DNA of 64,000 nt, taken from NCBI GenBank assembly GCA_030625685.1, contig DAOUQJ010000005.1:62001-126000 (forward strand), read 5' to 3'. Under the pieces are notes generated by a model, which worked only from the letters and a program-made list of their open reading frames with translations, had not been told where the DNA came from and ran no database searches. Source of the DNA: Oscillospiraceae bacterium. GTDB lineage: Bacteria; Bacillota; Clostridia; Oscillospirales; Oscillospiraceae. This document shows, one piece after another, positions 16,725 through 25,708 of the stretch (its first letter is position 1; the number at the start of each line of letters is the position of its first letter). A program made the position numbers and the translations under genes.

Positions 16725-17762
16725 ATGCCCATACGTGTATTAGTCGTCGATGATTCAGTCCTTTTCCGAACAAAGTTACAATTGAGTCTAAATGAAGATC
16801 CAAATATTGAAGTCATCGGTTGTGTCTCTGATGCCACCATGGCAAGTAAACTCATTGAACAGAGAACACCCGACGTCATAACTTTAGACGTTGAAATGCC
16901 AAAAATCAACGGTATCGATTTTCTGCGTCAATTGATTCCAAAGAAACCAATCCCAGTAGTCGTTGTAAGTTCTCTTCCCATTCATGCACTCAATGCACTC
17001 AATGCAGGTGCAGTGGATTTTGTTCGTAAACCAACTTCGAATCAACCGAATTCTCTTAATATCTTTCTAGATGAATTAAAATCAAGAATTCATATTGCTT
17101 CCACAGCTCAAGTCCGCAAGCCCGTTGCAAGCACAACTAAAATTGTTTCCAAACTTTCAAGCACCACAATTTCAGACTCGAAATCACTCATTGCCATTGG
17201 TGCATCAACTGGTGGAACTGAAGCAATCCTTCAAATTGTAAAGGATTTACCATCAACAACTCCAGGAATACTTGTTGTACAACACATGCCTCCTAATTTT
17301 ACGAACTTATATGCGCAACGATTGAATAAGATATGTGCTATGGAAGTTAAAGAAGCTACTGATTACGACCGTATTCTCCCAGGCAAAATACTGATTGCAG
17401 CTGGTGACAAACACCTCACGCTCAAAACTGACTCATCTGGATATTATGTGCGCTCACTTGCGGGAGAGCGAGTCAGTGGTCACTGCCCATCTGTTGATGT
17501 ATTGTTTAATTCAGTTGCTGAAACAGCAGGCAGAAATGCAATTGGAGTCATTTTAACAGGCATGGGTCATGATGGCGCTTCTGGTTTACGAAAAATGCGT
17601 ATGGCTGGTGCTTACACCATTGGACAAGACAAAGAAACATGCGTTGTTTATGGTATGCCAATGGAAGCCCAGAAGATAGGTGCCGTTACACGCCAATTCC
17701 CATTACATCAAATCGGTTCAGAGTTACTTTATCAACTAAAACGAAATATGCGTCGCTCATAA
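16725..17762 (+). CDS. cheB: CheB, receptor methylesterase/glutamine deamidase with receiver domain
   Basis: 345 residues. The receiver domain (1-120) has Asp10, phospho-acceptor Asp55 (TLDVEMP) and Lys102. A linker of about 30 residues leads to the esterase domain with the catalytic triad Ser161 (IGASTGG), His187 (VVQHMPP) and Asp283 (GMGHDGA). It is activated by CheA and removes methyl groups from receptors. It ends the che operon and is followed by a hairpin. Confidence 0.96.
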   Translation: MPIRVLVVDDSVLFRTKLQLSLNEDPNIEVIGCVSDATMASKLIEQRTPDVITLDVEMPKINGIDFLRQLIPKKPIPVVVVSSLPIHALNALNAGAVDFVRKPTSNQPNSLNIFLDELKSRIHIASTAQVRKPVASTTKIVSKLSSTTISDSKSLIAIGASTGGTEAILQIVKDLPSTTPGILVVQHMPPNFTNLYAQRLNKICAMEVKEATDYDRILPGKILIAAGDKHLTLKTDSSGYYVRSLAGERVSGHCPSVDVLFNSVAETAGRNAIGVILTGMGHDGASGLRKMRMAGAYTIGQDKETCVVYGMPMEAQKIGAVTRQFPLHQIGSELLYQLKRNMRRS

Positions 17763-17792
17763 CAACTTGATACTAGATTATTTCATTATTTC

Positions 17793-17829
17793 AGCCTACG
17801 ATAAGCTCATTGAGTCTTATTCGTAGGCT
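17793..17829 (+). terminator. Terminator-like hairpin after cheB
   Basis: AGCCTACGATAAG (17793-17805) pairs with CTTATTCGTAGGCT (17816-17829), one bulged base. Only a short T-run follows. Confidence 0.6.
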
Positions 17830-17977
17830 TTAGTATACTCAAGCACATCTAACTTTCACAATGAAGTGTGCTACACTCTAACTCCATATATATCTTTTAT
17901 GCAAAAACATATATAATTAAGGGTTCTAGATTAATTTCAGTAAACAAATTTATTCTCTTTTGCTATACATAAGAATT

Positions 17978-18012
17978 GAAGCAGGAACGCACAATGAGTG
18001 CATTCCTGCTTC
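17978..18012 (-). terminator. Hairpin directly after cheD, end of the long fla/che operon
   Basis: 15-bp arms (17978-17992, 17998-18012). Read on the minus strand the single non-matching position becomes a G-U pair, so the structure is complete only in the cheD-sense RNA. No T-run follows, so it may act by protecting or processing the 3' end. Confidence 0.65.
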
Positions 18013-18501
18013 TTATAATATTATTTCACCACGATTAATCGATTTAATTGTCATTAGTCCACTATCTGAAGAAAACTTCTGCGTTCTTCCATAATTTTTC
18101 CCAGTATGCTCAGCAATCAACGGAATATTCATACTATATAATACTGCTTTTACAGCTTCGATGTTACGCTGTCCTATATTTGCTAGATCCGAATTATTAA
18201 TAGAAGCGAACATCTGTGCACCACCAGCAATTTTAGCTTTCATCCGATACCTATGGGCACCTTGCCGTTCCATTTTTTCAATCAGTAGAGGTATTGCTGA
18301 ATCTGCAAATTTATAGCTTTGATTTCCAATTAGACTGTACCCAGTACTGAGTGGCAATAATATATGAGACAATCCAGCTATTCTTAAAATTGGATCGTAT
18401 AGACAAATTCCCACACATGACCCTAAAGCGTATGTAATTAGCTCATCACCGTTTCTGGCAATATTTAAATCTGAAATGCCAACTGTAATTAATTTATTCA
18501 T
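18013..18501 (-). CDS. cheD: CheD, chemoreceptor glutamine deamidase
   Basis: 162 residues, typical. Catalytic Cys29 lies in YALGSCVGICLYD, His46 in GLSHILLP, and Thr/Lys lie in MKAKIAGGAQMF. CheD deamidates receptor glutamines and binds CheC. Its ATG overlaps the cheC stop by 4 bases. It is the last gene of the 24-kb operon. Confidence 0.95.
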   Translation of the reverse strand: MNKLITVGISDLNIARNGDELITYALGSCVGICLYDPILRIAGLSHILLPLSTGYSLIGNQSYKFADSAIPLLIEKMERQGAHRYRMKAKIAGGAQMFASINNSDLANIGQRNIEAVKAVLYSMNIPLIAEHTGKNYGRTQKFSSDSGLMTIKSINRGEIIL

Positions 18502-19121
18502 GCTTCCAAACCCAAGCTCTTCATTATTTTTTCTAGTGAATCAACCTCTGCTAACATCAAAATGTAACTAAACGCATGTAAATCGTCTTGTCCAAGTTCT
18601 TCTTCAATGGCAATGATTTTATCACTAATATTGCTATAGTATATTGTTGGCACACTCAAAATCGATCCAGCCATATCAATGCTTAAACTTGGTGTTGAAA
18701 TGTCTATTCTCAAACCAGTTAACTCAGCAATGGCGTTAACATATGATGCTGCCATTATATTTCCTACTTCCTCAATCGCAGATGTCGACATTTCATCTAA
18801 TGAATTAATATCTCCACTTTCTTCTCCTAACAAAGTGGTCAATATCATATTTGCAAATTGCTTGTGAAACAAAAACATAATCATGCCAGAAACATCATCA
18901 CCTAAGGAAAGTAAAATGCTAACCAATTGCTCTTCAGGTCCGCCTAATTGTTCAACCACTGATTCATAGTCCAATATTTTCACACATGGTACACTCATAT
19001 TAACACGGCGATCAAGCACAGTAGACAAAGCTGAGGCTGCATGACCAGATCCAATGTTCCCTATTTCCTGCAAAGCATCCAAATGGATCTCATTTAAGTC
19101 TTCTAAATCTTTTAATGCCAT
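18498..19121 (-). CDS. cheC: CheC, CheY-P phosphatase
   Basis: 207 residues. Both CheC active-site helices are intact: LDALQEIGNIGSGHAASALS near residue 15 and SAIEEVGNIMAASYVNAIAE near residue 112, each with the Glu and Asn used to attack the aspartyl phosphate. Its partner CheD is encoded directly downstream. FliY (27300-28706) provides a second CheC-type phosphatase at the switch. Confidence 0.95.
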   Translation of the reverse strand: MALKDLEDLNEIHLDALQEIGNIGSGHAASALSTVLDRRVNMSVPCVKILDYESVVEQLGGPEEQLVSILLSLGDDVSGMIMFLFHKQFANMILTTLLGEESGDINSLDEMSTSAIEEVGNIMAASYVNAIAELTGLRIDISTPSLSIDMAGSILSVPTIYYSNISDKIIAIEEELGQDDLHAFSYILMLAEVDSLEKIMKSLGLEA

Positions 19122-19129
19122 CGTACTTC

Positions 19130-19858
19130 CTACTTTCTAAGGTTATTTATTGTTTGCTCATTTTCATCGGCTGTTTGTAGTACACGAGCACTCAGTTGAA
19201 ATGCTCTCTGCACTGTAATGAGATTTGTCATTTCTTCTACCATAACTACTCCTGAATTTTCGAGAAATCCTTGCAATAGTTGTTTATCCTCCTCATCCAA
19301 GGAAACAGCTTTTCCTGATTTAGTTGATGCAGAATAACAGTTGTTCGATACAGGAGTTAATGCTGAAGGTTGTGGAAACGTATAAACTCCAATGCTATGC
19401 TGGAGTTCCTGATAATCATATGCTCCATCTTTTGATTTAGTTATTTCAATTCGTTTTCCATCTTCATCAAGAACATATGCACCATCCACCGTTCCAAGAT
19501 AAGCCTCATCATCATCCATCACAATGCCAAATGTGCCATCCCGAGTATACTGCACTTCATCATTATACTTTACAGCAAAAAAACCTTCTCCTAAAATTGA
19601 GAAGTCCAGGGGTGAACCTGTTTGCCTTTGTGAACCCTTACCTACTTGAATTCCAGTATCAACCGCACGCGCGCCATTTCCAACTAGCGGAGAGTCTGAT
19701 TTATTTTTATACATTTCATTATTCAACAACTGCTGAAAAGAGACCGTCTTAGGCTGATAACCTTGTGTATTGCTGTTGGCTAAATTGTTACCTATTACAT
19801 CCATTGCCAATTGTTGTGCTCTTATCCCACTTGAACCTGAATAAAAAGCTGCTTTCAT
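19130..19858 (-). CDS. flgG: Flagellar rod/hook-basal-body protein, FlgG-like (FlhP type)
   Basis: 242 residues from ATG 19858; TTAAGGAG lies 11 bases before it, and the alternative GTG at 19870 overlaps that site. The N-terminal rod motif is SSGIRAQQLAMDVIGNNLANSNTQGYQ and the C-terminal motif is EEMTNLITVQRAFQLSARVLQTADE, the two ends shared by FlgB/C/E/F/G. It follows a paralogue of similar length, as flhO-flhP do in Bacillus subtilis. The assignment as distal-rod FlgG rather than FlgF is by position and is not secure. Confidence 0.82.
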   Translation of the reverse strand: MKAAFYSGSSGIRAQQLAMDVIGNNLANSNTQGYQPKTVSFQQLLNNEMYKNKSDSPLVGNGARAVDTGIQVGKGSQRQTGSPLDFSILGEGFFAVKYNDEVQYTRDGTFGIVMDDDEAYLGTVDGAYVLDEDGKRIEITKSKDGAYDYQELQHSIGVYTFPQPSALTPVSNNCYSASTKSGKAVSLDEEDKQLLQGFLENSGVVMVEEMTNLITVQRAFQLSARVLQTADENEQTINNLRK

Positions 19859-19889
19859 GAGGCGATTCACTCCTTAATATACAACATTA

Positions 19890-20645
19890 TTATAATCCAA
19901 TTAGTTGACTGACAGCTTTTCGATTCATTTCATCTATCACTTGCAGCGCTGAGCTACAAGCTTGAAACGCACGTTGTGCTTCTATCATTGTCGTCATTTC
20001 TAAATTCATATCTACGTTTGACATTTCCAAGTGCTTCTCATACACCATAATATCTTTCGCTTGTGTAATGGCCTGCGCATTTGGTATTTGATATAGACCG
20101 TTGCTATTTTTCTGCAACTCATCATAGCTGTTGGGCTTGCTTATCTGGAGTTTTGCAATCAAATCTCCATCTTCATTTCGAATTGTTCCATCAGTATCAG
20201 TATAGAAATTCGTATCGGTGAACCGAATTGGTCCATTGTTTCCCAATACTCGTCCTATACCTTGCAAAGATAAATATCCATCTTCATCTCTCTCGAAATT
20301 CCCATTTCGAGTCAAATATTGTGCACCATCTTCGCCTTCAACAAGAAAATATCCCTCACCAGATATCGCAAAATTTAACTGATTACCTGTTTCCTTTACA
20401 ATTCCCTGGTCTAAAATCGGGTATACCCCCCCCACCGTAGCAATGGTTGATGCCTCATTGGCAGACATTATTGTTGCTTCTCCATTATCCATTCTTGACA
20501 ATAATTCCTGTTGAAAATCTGAAATAACCATACGTTCGGATTGAAAGCCAGGTGTCTGTATATTAACTAAATTATTTCCAATTACATCTATTTCTTTTTC
20601 TCTTGTCATTATCCCAGAAGCAATTGTATAATACCCTGAAAACAT
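19890..20645 (-). CDS. flgF: Flagellar rod/hook-basal-body protein, FlgF-like (FlhO type)
   Basis: 251 residues. The N-terminus is GIMTREKEIDVIGNNLVNIQTPGFQ; the first half of the motif departs from the consensus but VIGNNL.N..T.GF is clear. The C-terminus is LEMTTMIEAQRAFQACSSALQVIDE. It belongs to the axial-protein family exported by the flagellar secretion system. The gene sits between the sigma-28 gene and the FlgG-like gene. Which of the pair fills the proximal or distal rod position cannot be decided by eye. Confidence 0.8.
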   Translation of the reverse strand: MFSGYYTIASGIMTREKEIDVIGNNLVNIQTPGFQSERMVISDFQQELLSRMDNGEATIMSANEASTIATVGGVYPILDQGIVKETGNQLNFAISGEGYFLVEGEDGAQYLTRNGNFERDEDGYLSLQGIGRVLGNNGPIRFTDTNFYTDTDGTIRNEDGDLIAKLQISKPNSYDELQKNSNGLYQIPNAQAITQAKDIMVYEKHLEMSNVDMNLEMTTMIEAQRAFQACSSALQVIDEMNRKAVSQLIGL

Positions 20646-20668
20646 TGCTTATCTCCTTTCTCATCCGT

Positions 20669-21457
20669 TTATCTTTGATAATCAAAATCTCTTAAAAATC
20701 CTCTTAACTGTATTAACGCTTTGTTTCTTTTTTGAGAAATACGTTGTTGTGTAAGGTTGAGTACTTCCCCAATTTCTCTTGAGTTTAAGTTTTCATAATA
20801 GTATAACGTAATTATTTGTCTATGGCTAGGAGGTAATGCTTCAATTGCTTTACCCAATGCTTCTAAAAGTTCTTCTCGAAACAACTCTTGTCCCACTGTG
20901 TCAGTGGTAAATTCATTTGGGAGTCCAGTTACAAACGTCTCTTGTATAAGCTTTTCCAATGAAATTGTATCAACTACTGAAATTTCCATTGAGAGCTTTG
21001 AGAGTTTTTCTTCAGACATTTGAAGATGTTTCGCTAATTCTAATTGTGTGGGTTCTCTCATGAGCTCTTGTTCAAGCTCTGACCTTGCTTTATTGATTTT
21101 CTTTCGCGCTTCCCAAAGCCGATTAGGGAGCCAATTTTGTTTTCGTAAGTATTTGAGTATGCTACCACGAATTCCAGTATAACTGTATGTATCAAATGTG
21201 GCAACACCACGCTCTGGCTCATAACGTTCAATACACTCCATCAAAGCTAAAACACCTTGATGAAAGAAATCTTCATAGGGAATATTAGAAAGCAAAATAG
21301 ACCGCATACTATAAATTGCTGCATTGACATACTGAATATAGTGCATGACCAATTGATTGCGAATATTGACATTTCCAGTCTTTTTATATTCACGCATCAA
21401 CTCATCGGGATTATCTACCTTAATTTCTTTAATAGCATAAGAACCAGCTATACTCAA
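20669..21457 (-). CDS. sigD: Flagellar sigma factor sigma-28 (SigD/FliA/WhiG family)
   Basis: 262 residues. It starts at TTG 21457, nine bases after GGAGG; an ATG just upstream runs straight into a stop. Region 2 (NQLVMHYIQYVNAAIYSM, FFHQGVLALMECIERYEPERGVATFDTYSYTGIRGSILKYLR), region 3 and region 4 (LPPSHRQIITLYYYENLNSREIGEVLNLTQQRISQKRNKAL) are all present. It directs late genes and should be held by FlgM, encoded at 55036-55353. Its gene follows flhA by only 36 bp, where flhF and flhG would normally intervene. Confidence 0.94.
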   Translation of the reverse strand: MSIAGSYAIKEIKVDNPDELMREYKKTGNVNIRNQLVMHYIQYVNAAIYSMRSILLSNIPYEDFFHQGVLALMECIERYEPERGVATFDTYSYTGIRGSILKYLRKQNWLPNRLWEARKKINKARSELEQELMREPTQLELAKHLQMSEEKLSKLSMEISVVDTISLEKLIQETFVTGLPNEFTTDTVGQELFREELLEALGKAIEALPPSHRQIITLYYYENLNSREIGEVLNLTQQRISQKRNKALIQLRGFLRDFDYQR

Positions 21458-21492
21458 AGCATGTCGCCTCCTTCCCTATATCTATCTAAAAG

Positions 21493-23553
21493 CTATATTG
21501 AAATTGTGCCCAATGCCTGTATCTGCACAGTTGTATCTACATCATTTAAAGATAAAACCGTTACATTGGGATAAAATTGATCTAATAATCGCTTGAAATA
21601 TATACGTACAAATGGCGATGTTAAAATAATGGGTACATTAACTAGTCCACTAATCTTATCTAACTCTGCCTTGGTTTTCACCATTAAACTCTGAATGATG
21701 CTTGGTTCTAGATTAATATATGCTCCACCATCAACCTTCTTAAGACTTTTTAATATCATTTCTTCTACTGCATTATCTAAACTGATAATCTTTAATTGAC
21801 CAGCATCTGCATGATGATGCGTTATTGTGCGACGTAAAGCTTGTCGAACGTACTCAACGAGCATATCATTATCTTTCACAGTAGGAGCATAATCAGACAA
21901 TGTTTCAAGAATAATTTCCAAGTCCAAAATGGGTACACCTTCGCGAAGTAAACTTCGCAACACACGTTGTAAATCATTGAGGGTGATTACAGACGGAATT
22001 GTATCATTGACAATGTCTTCATTACTCTTTCTTAAATTCTCAACAATCCGCTTAACTTCTTGACTGCTTAGTAGTTCATGGGCATGTTGTCGGACCAACT
22101 CAGACAAATGAGTGATAATCACAGAGGTTGAGTCAATTAAGGTATAACCGGCCATCTCAGCTTGCACGCGCTTTTCTCCACTAATCCACTTAGCAGGCAT
22201 TCCAAAAGCAGGCTCAACTGTTTCAATACCATCAATTTCATCACTTTGCATGACTTCTGTTGGCGCTATACCTAGAAAATGGTCAACAAGAACCTCACCG
22301 ACAGCAATTGATTCGCCTCTTAATAATATTTGATACTGATTTGGATTCAATTCGCTGCTATCAGATAATCGCAATGGTGGAATGACGAGCCCCATAGTAT
22401 CGGCAAACTGCTTTCTAAGCATTACAACTCGATCTAGAAAATTACCACCGCTAGCTTCATCTACCAAAGGCAGAAGACTATATCCTACTTGCACACCTAT
22501 TGGATCAACATTGAGAAGATTGTATACATTATCTAAGTTTTTATAGTAGCTCACTTCACTTGTAACTTCTTCAGTAACCGCCGTGTCTTCATATTCTGAT
22601 TGTAGAAGTGAAGCTCTATTTCTTCTTTGAATCATTATCCCCAATGTCAACAGAGAAGTTGACAATATTAGAACCTGTGGAGCAGGAAACCCAATGGCAA
22701 TTAAAAATGGTAATCCAGCCCCGGCAATGATTAAACCAATCGGTTGAGATGCAAATTGTGCGATTACATCTAGATTCAAGTTGGCATTAGAAGCTGATCG
22801 GGTCACAATCATACCTGTTGCAACAGAAATGAGTAATGCAGGAATTTGGCTCATAAGCCCGTCCCCTACCGTTGCGGATGAGTATGTTGAAATTATGTAT
22901 GAAAAGTCACCTTCACGACCTACAAATCCTACTACAATGCCACCAACGAGGTTAATAAGGGTGATAACAATTGAGATGATTGCGTCACCCTTCACAAATT
23001 TAGAAGCACCATCCATTGAACCAAAAAAGTCTGCTTCTTGTTGGATTTTTAAACGACGTTCTCTTGCCTGCATCTCATCAATGATACCTGAACTTAAATC
23101 TGCATCGATTGCCATTTGCTTACCTGGCATCGCATCTAAGGTAAAACGTGCAGTTACTTCTGCGACACGTTCAGAACCTTTTGTAATAACTATGAACTGT
23201 ACCAAAACGATAATCAAAAATACAACAAGCCCAACTATAACATTGCCACGAATGACAAATTCACCAAACGTCTTCACCACTTCGCCAGCATATCCGCCTT
23301 TAGACAAAATTGCACGAGTTGATGATACATTTAAAACCAATCTCAATAACGTCGTAATTAAGAGTAAAGACGGATAAATTGAGAGTTCTAAAGGCTCTTT
23401 AATATACATAGTTGTAATGAGAATTACTAGCGCAAGAGCTAAGTTCAATATGAACATAAAATCCAAAACGATGGTACTTAGTGGGATAATCAAAAACGCA
23501 ACAATTAATACAACAAAAATTGCTATACCGTTGTTTATAATTCTAAAAAACAT
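21493..23553 (-). CDS. flhA: FlhA, export-gate protein
   Basis: 686 residues. The N-terminal half has eight membrane segments and the conserved FHIPEP region (TARFTLDAMPGKQMAIDADLSSG). The C-terminal half is the cytosolic ring domain that docks chaperones (EKRVQAEMAGYTLIDSTSVIITHLSELVRQHAHELLSSQEVKRI). With FlhB, FliP, FliQ and FliR it forms the proton-driven export gate. Its ATG abuts the end of flhB (one base apart). Confidence 0.97.
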   Translation of the reverse strand: MFFRIINNGIAIFVVLIVAFLIIPLSTIVLDFMFILNLALALVILITTMYIKEPLELSIYPSLLLITTLLRLVLNVSSTRAILSKGGYAGEVVKTFGEFVIRGNVIVGLVVFLIIVLVQFIVITKGSERVAEVTARFTLDAMPGKQMAIDADLSSGIIDEMQARERRLKIQQEADFFGSMDGASKFVKGDAIISIVITLINLVGGIVVGFVGREGDFSYIISTYSSATVGDGLMSQIPALLISVATGMIVTRSASNANLNLDVIAQFASQPIGLIIAGAGLPFLIAIGFPAPQVLILSTSLLTLGIMIQRRNRASLLQSEYEDTAVTEEVTSEVSYYKNLDNVYNLLNVDPIGVQVGYSLLPLVDEASGGNFLDRVVMLRKQFADTMGLVIPPLRLSDSSELNPNQYQILLRGESIAVGEVLVDHFLGIAPTEVMQSDEIDGIETVEPAFGMPAKWISGEKRVQAEMAGYTLIDSTSVIITHLSELVRQHAHELLSSQEVKRIVENLRKSNEDIVNDTIPSVITLNDLQRVLRSLLREGVPILDLEIILETLSDYAPTVKDNDMLVEYVRQALRRTITHHHADAGQLKIISLDNAVEEMILKSLKKVDGGAYINLEPSIIQSLMVKTKAELDKISGLVNVPIILTSPFVRIYFKRLLDQFYPNVTVLSLNDVDTTVQIQALGTISI

Positions 23554-23554
23554 G

Positions 23555-24616
23555 TCACGTCAATTCCTTTTTCTTCAGACTGTATACGAAAGCCAATACC
23601 TCTGCAATTGCCTCATATAATTCAGATGGAATTGCATGATTGATCTCTACGGTATTATATATGGCACGTGCCAAAGGACGGTCTTCCATTACATGAACAC
23701 CATGCTCCTCAGCGACATCAATAATTCGCAATGCTACTGCATCTGCTCCTTTCGCCAAAACAACAGGAGAGTGATGCTTTTTAGGATCATATTGAATGGC
23801 AACAGCATAGTGAGTAGGGTTCCTAATAATCACGTCAGCATTAGGAACCTGTTGCATCATTCGATTTCGAGCTCTTTGTTGTTGCAACTGTCGAATCCGT
23901 GATTTTATTTGTGGATCCCCTTCCATTTGCTTATATTCATCTTTAATCTCTTGCTTACTCATGCGCAGATTTTTTTCATATTGCCACCATTGATAGAGAT
24001 AATCACCCGCAGCCAAAAACACAAAGAAAATGCCGACTTTAATTGCGACTTGAAAAATCAAATCTCCGGTAAACACCATCGCCTGTAAGGGCATCATATC
24101 CATTAATTTTGGAATTTCATATAATTGTCCACTGAGAACCCACCATAACACTACGACAATTACAACTAATTTTATAATTGCCTTGATAAGCTCAACGAGA
24201 CTGCGTATTGAAAATAACTTTTTAAAGCCACTGATTGGATTTATTCTCTCACCTTTGAATTGAAATGCCTTAGTAGAAAACATCATTTTTGTTTGCGCGA
24301 ATGTTAACGCTATATGTACAAATATTCCCAGTAGTAATAGCGGAAGAACTGCTCTCGCAAAGAGGATACAACAGTCTAAAAAGAATGCACGAAGATTTAA
24401 CATAGTAATAGCGTCAACGTTAGCGCCAAGACTTAAATATGTATTTAGTGCATCTTGTACTACCACATAAATATGTGGCATCCATATCTTCAACATTAAA
24501 AAAGATGCAAAAAGTGAAGCCACTGTAATTGCTTCTTTACTTAAAAAGACATTTCCTTTATTTCGTTCATCCTTTTTCCGCTTGGGCGTGGCTTTTTCTG
24601 TTTTTTCTCCAGGCAA
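23555..24616 (-). CDS. flhB: FlhB, export-gate substrate-specificity switch
   Basis: 353 residues, starting at TTG 24616 behind GGGGGAT. It has the N-terminal EKTEKATPKRKKDERNKGNV tag, four membrane segments, and a cytosolic domain with the autocleavage motif NPTH (VIIRNPTHYAVAIQYDPKKHHSP). Cleavage at N-P changes export from rod/hook to filament proteins in response to FliK. A free paralogue of the post-cleavage part is encoded at 7179-7493. Confidence 0.97.
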   Translation of the reverse strand: MPGEKTEKATPKRKKDERNKGNVFLSKEAITVASLFASFLMLKIWMPHIYVVVQDALNTYLSLGANVDAITMLNLRAFFLDCCILFARAVLPLLLLGIFVHIALTFAQTKMMFSTKAFQFKGERINPISGFKKLFSIRSLVELIKAIIKLVVIVVVLWWVLSGQLYEIPKLMDMMPLQAMVFTGDLIFQVAIKVGIFFVFLAAGDYLYQWWQYEKNLRMSKQEIKDEYKQMEGDPQIKSRIRQLQQQRARNRMMQQVPNADVIIRNPTHYAVAIQYDPKKHHSPVVLAKGADAVALRIIDVAEEHGVHVMEDRPLARAIYNTVEINHAIPSELYEAIAEVLAFVYSLKKKELT

Positions 24617-24655
24617 ATCAATCTATCCCCCAATCTGCACTACATAATGATTGCT

Positions 24656-25411
24656 TTAAGTAACAAGCACTTGCTGTAGGTTTTGAAACAATACTTCAAT
24701 ATAGTTTTGCAAAAATTTTGAGATTGGATTCGCAAATATGAACAACAATAGCAACCCAAACATAATTTTAATAGGAAAATGTATCACAAACACATTGATT
24801 TGCGGAATTAATTTCATTAACATTCCCATTGCGAGCTCTAATACAAAAGTTGCTGCCAAAAAAGGCAAAGCTAATTGCATTGCTAACAAAAAAGCATTGG
24901 TGAATAATGTCAAGAAAAACTGATCCAAATTCCCACCAAAACTTGTTGCTCCAATGCCAACCAAATCATAGCTAGCAGCAAACAATCGAATTAATACCAA
25001 ATGACTGTTTGTTGTAAAAAAATACATCACAAATAAAAATTGCAATAAATTCCCTGACATACTGGCTTGTAAATTGGTACTTGGATCAAATGCTTTTGCC
25101 ATTGAAAGACCAAATCCCATATCAATGATTTCACCTGTCATAAACAGCAAATAATAAAACAACTGAAACACATAGCCACAAGCAAGTCCAATGAGTAATT
25201 CTTTAATTATAAACAAACCCAAGTATGTGCCATCAACAGGTGCTTGTACGATAGGCGCTAGTATAATTGTCAAACCTAAAATCAGTGCCATTTTGATCTG
25301 GGATGGTATATTTCTCCGATTCAGCAAAGGATTGAAATATATCATTCCTCCCATGCGGCAAAAAACCAACACATATACATAAAAACTTTCAAAGTTAATA
25401 CTTAAAGTCAT
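24656..25411 (-). CDS. fliR: FliR, export-gate membrane protein
   Basis: 251 residues with about six membrane segments. Family marks are FCRMGGMIYFNPLLNRRNIPSQIK near the start and the LPFLAATFVLELAMGMLMKLIPQINVFVIHFPIKI segment near residue 180-215. It assembles with FliP and FliQ into the helical export channel. The gene is 3 bp from fliQ and 39 bp from flhB. Confidence 0.96.
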   Translation of the reverse strand: MTLSINFESFYVYVLVFCRMGGMIYFNPLLNRRNIPSQIKMALILGLTIILAPIVQAPVDGTYLGLFIIKELLIGLACGYVFQLFYYLLFMTGEIIDMGFGLSMAKAFDPSTNLQASMSGNLLQFLFVMYFFTTNSHLVLIRLFAASYDLVGIGATSFGGNLDQFFLTLFTNAFLLAMQLALPFLAATFVLELAMGMLMKLIPQINVFVIHFPIKIMFGLLLLFIFANPISKFLQNYIEVLFQNLQQVLVT

Positions 25412-25414
25412 ATT

Positions 25415-25678
25415 CTACAACCCTGCCATAATTTGCATGAGATAAATAAAAAACTCTTGCAAATTAGTAATCATCCAAGATCCAAATAACAATAAAATCA
25501 TAGCTATAGCAATAATTTTCGGGACAAAAGTAATAGTTTGCTCATGAATCTGAGTTGCAGCTTGAAATACAGCAATAATAAGTCCAATCAACACACTAAC
25601 TAGAAGTAATGGTGTCGCTAGTTTTAATAACATCCAAATCGTCGCACGAAAGATGGAAAGAACTACATCTGGTGTCAT
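25415..25678 (-). CDS. fliQ: FliQ, export-gate membrane protein
   Basis: 87 residues, two membrane hairpin helices. The conserved centre is LIGLIIAVFQAATQIHEQTITFVPKI. Several copies per gate surround the FliP-FliR core. It lies between fliP and fliR in the order seen in nearly all flagellated bacteria. Confidence 0.97.
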   Translation of the reverse strand: MTPDVVLSIFRATIWMLLKLATPLLLVSVLIGLIIAVFQAATQIHEQTITFVPKIIAIAMILLLFGSWMITNLQEFFIYLMQIMAGL

Positions 25679-25708
25679 ATAATCTGCTAACCTCCTTCTA
25701 TAGCTTCG

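Noticed and set aside
22781-23377. 198-codon + strand frame opposite flhA
   Set aside because: Antisense to conserved FlhA membrane segments; no family likeness.
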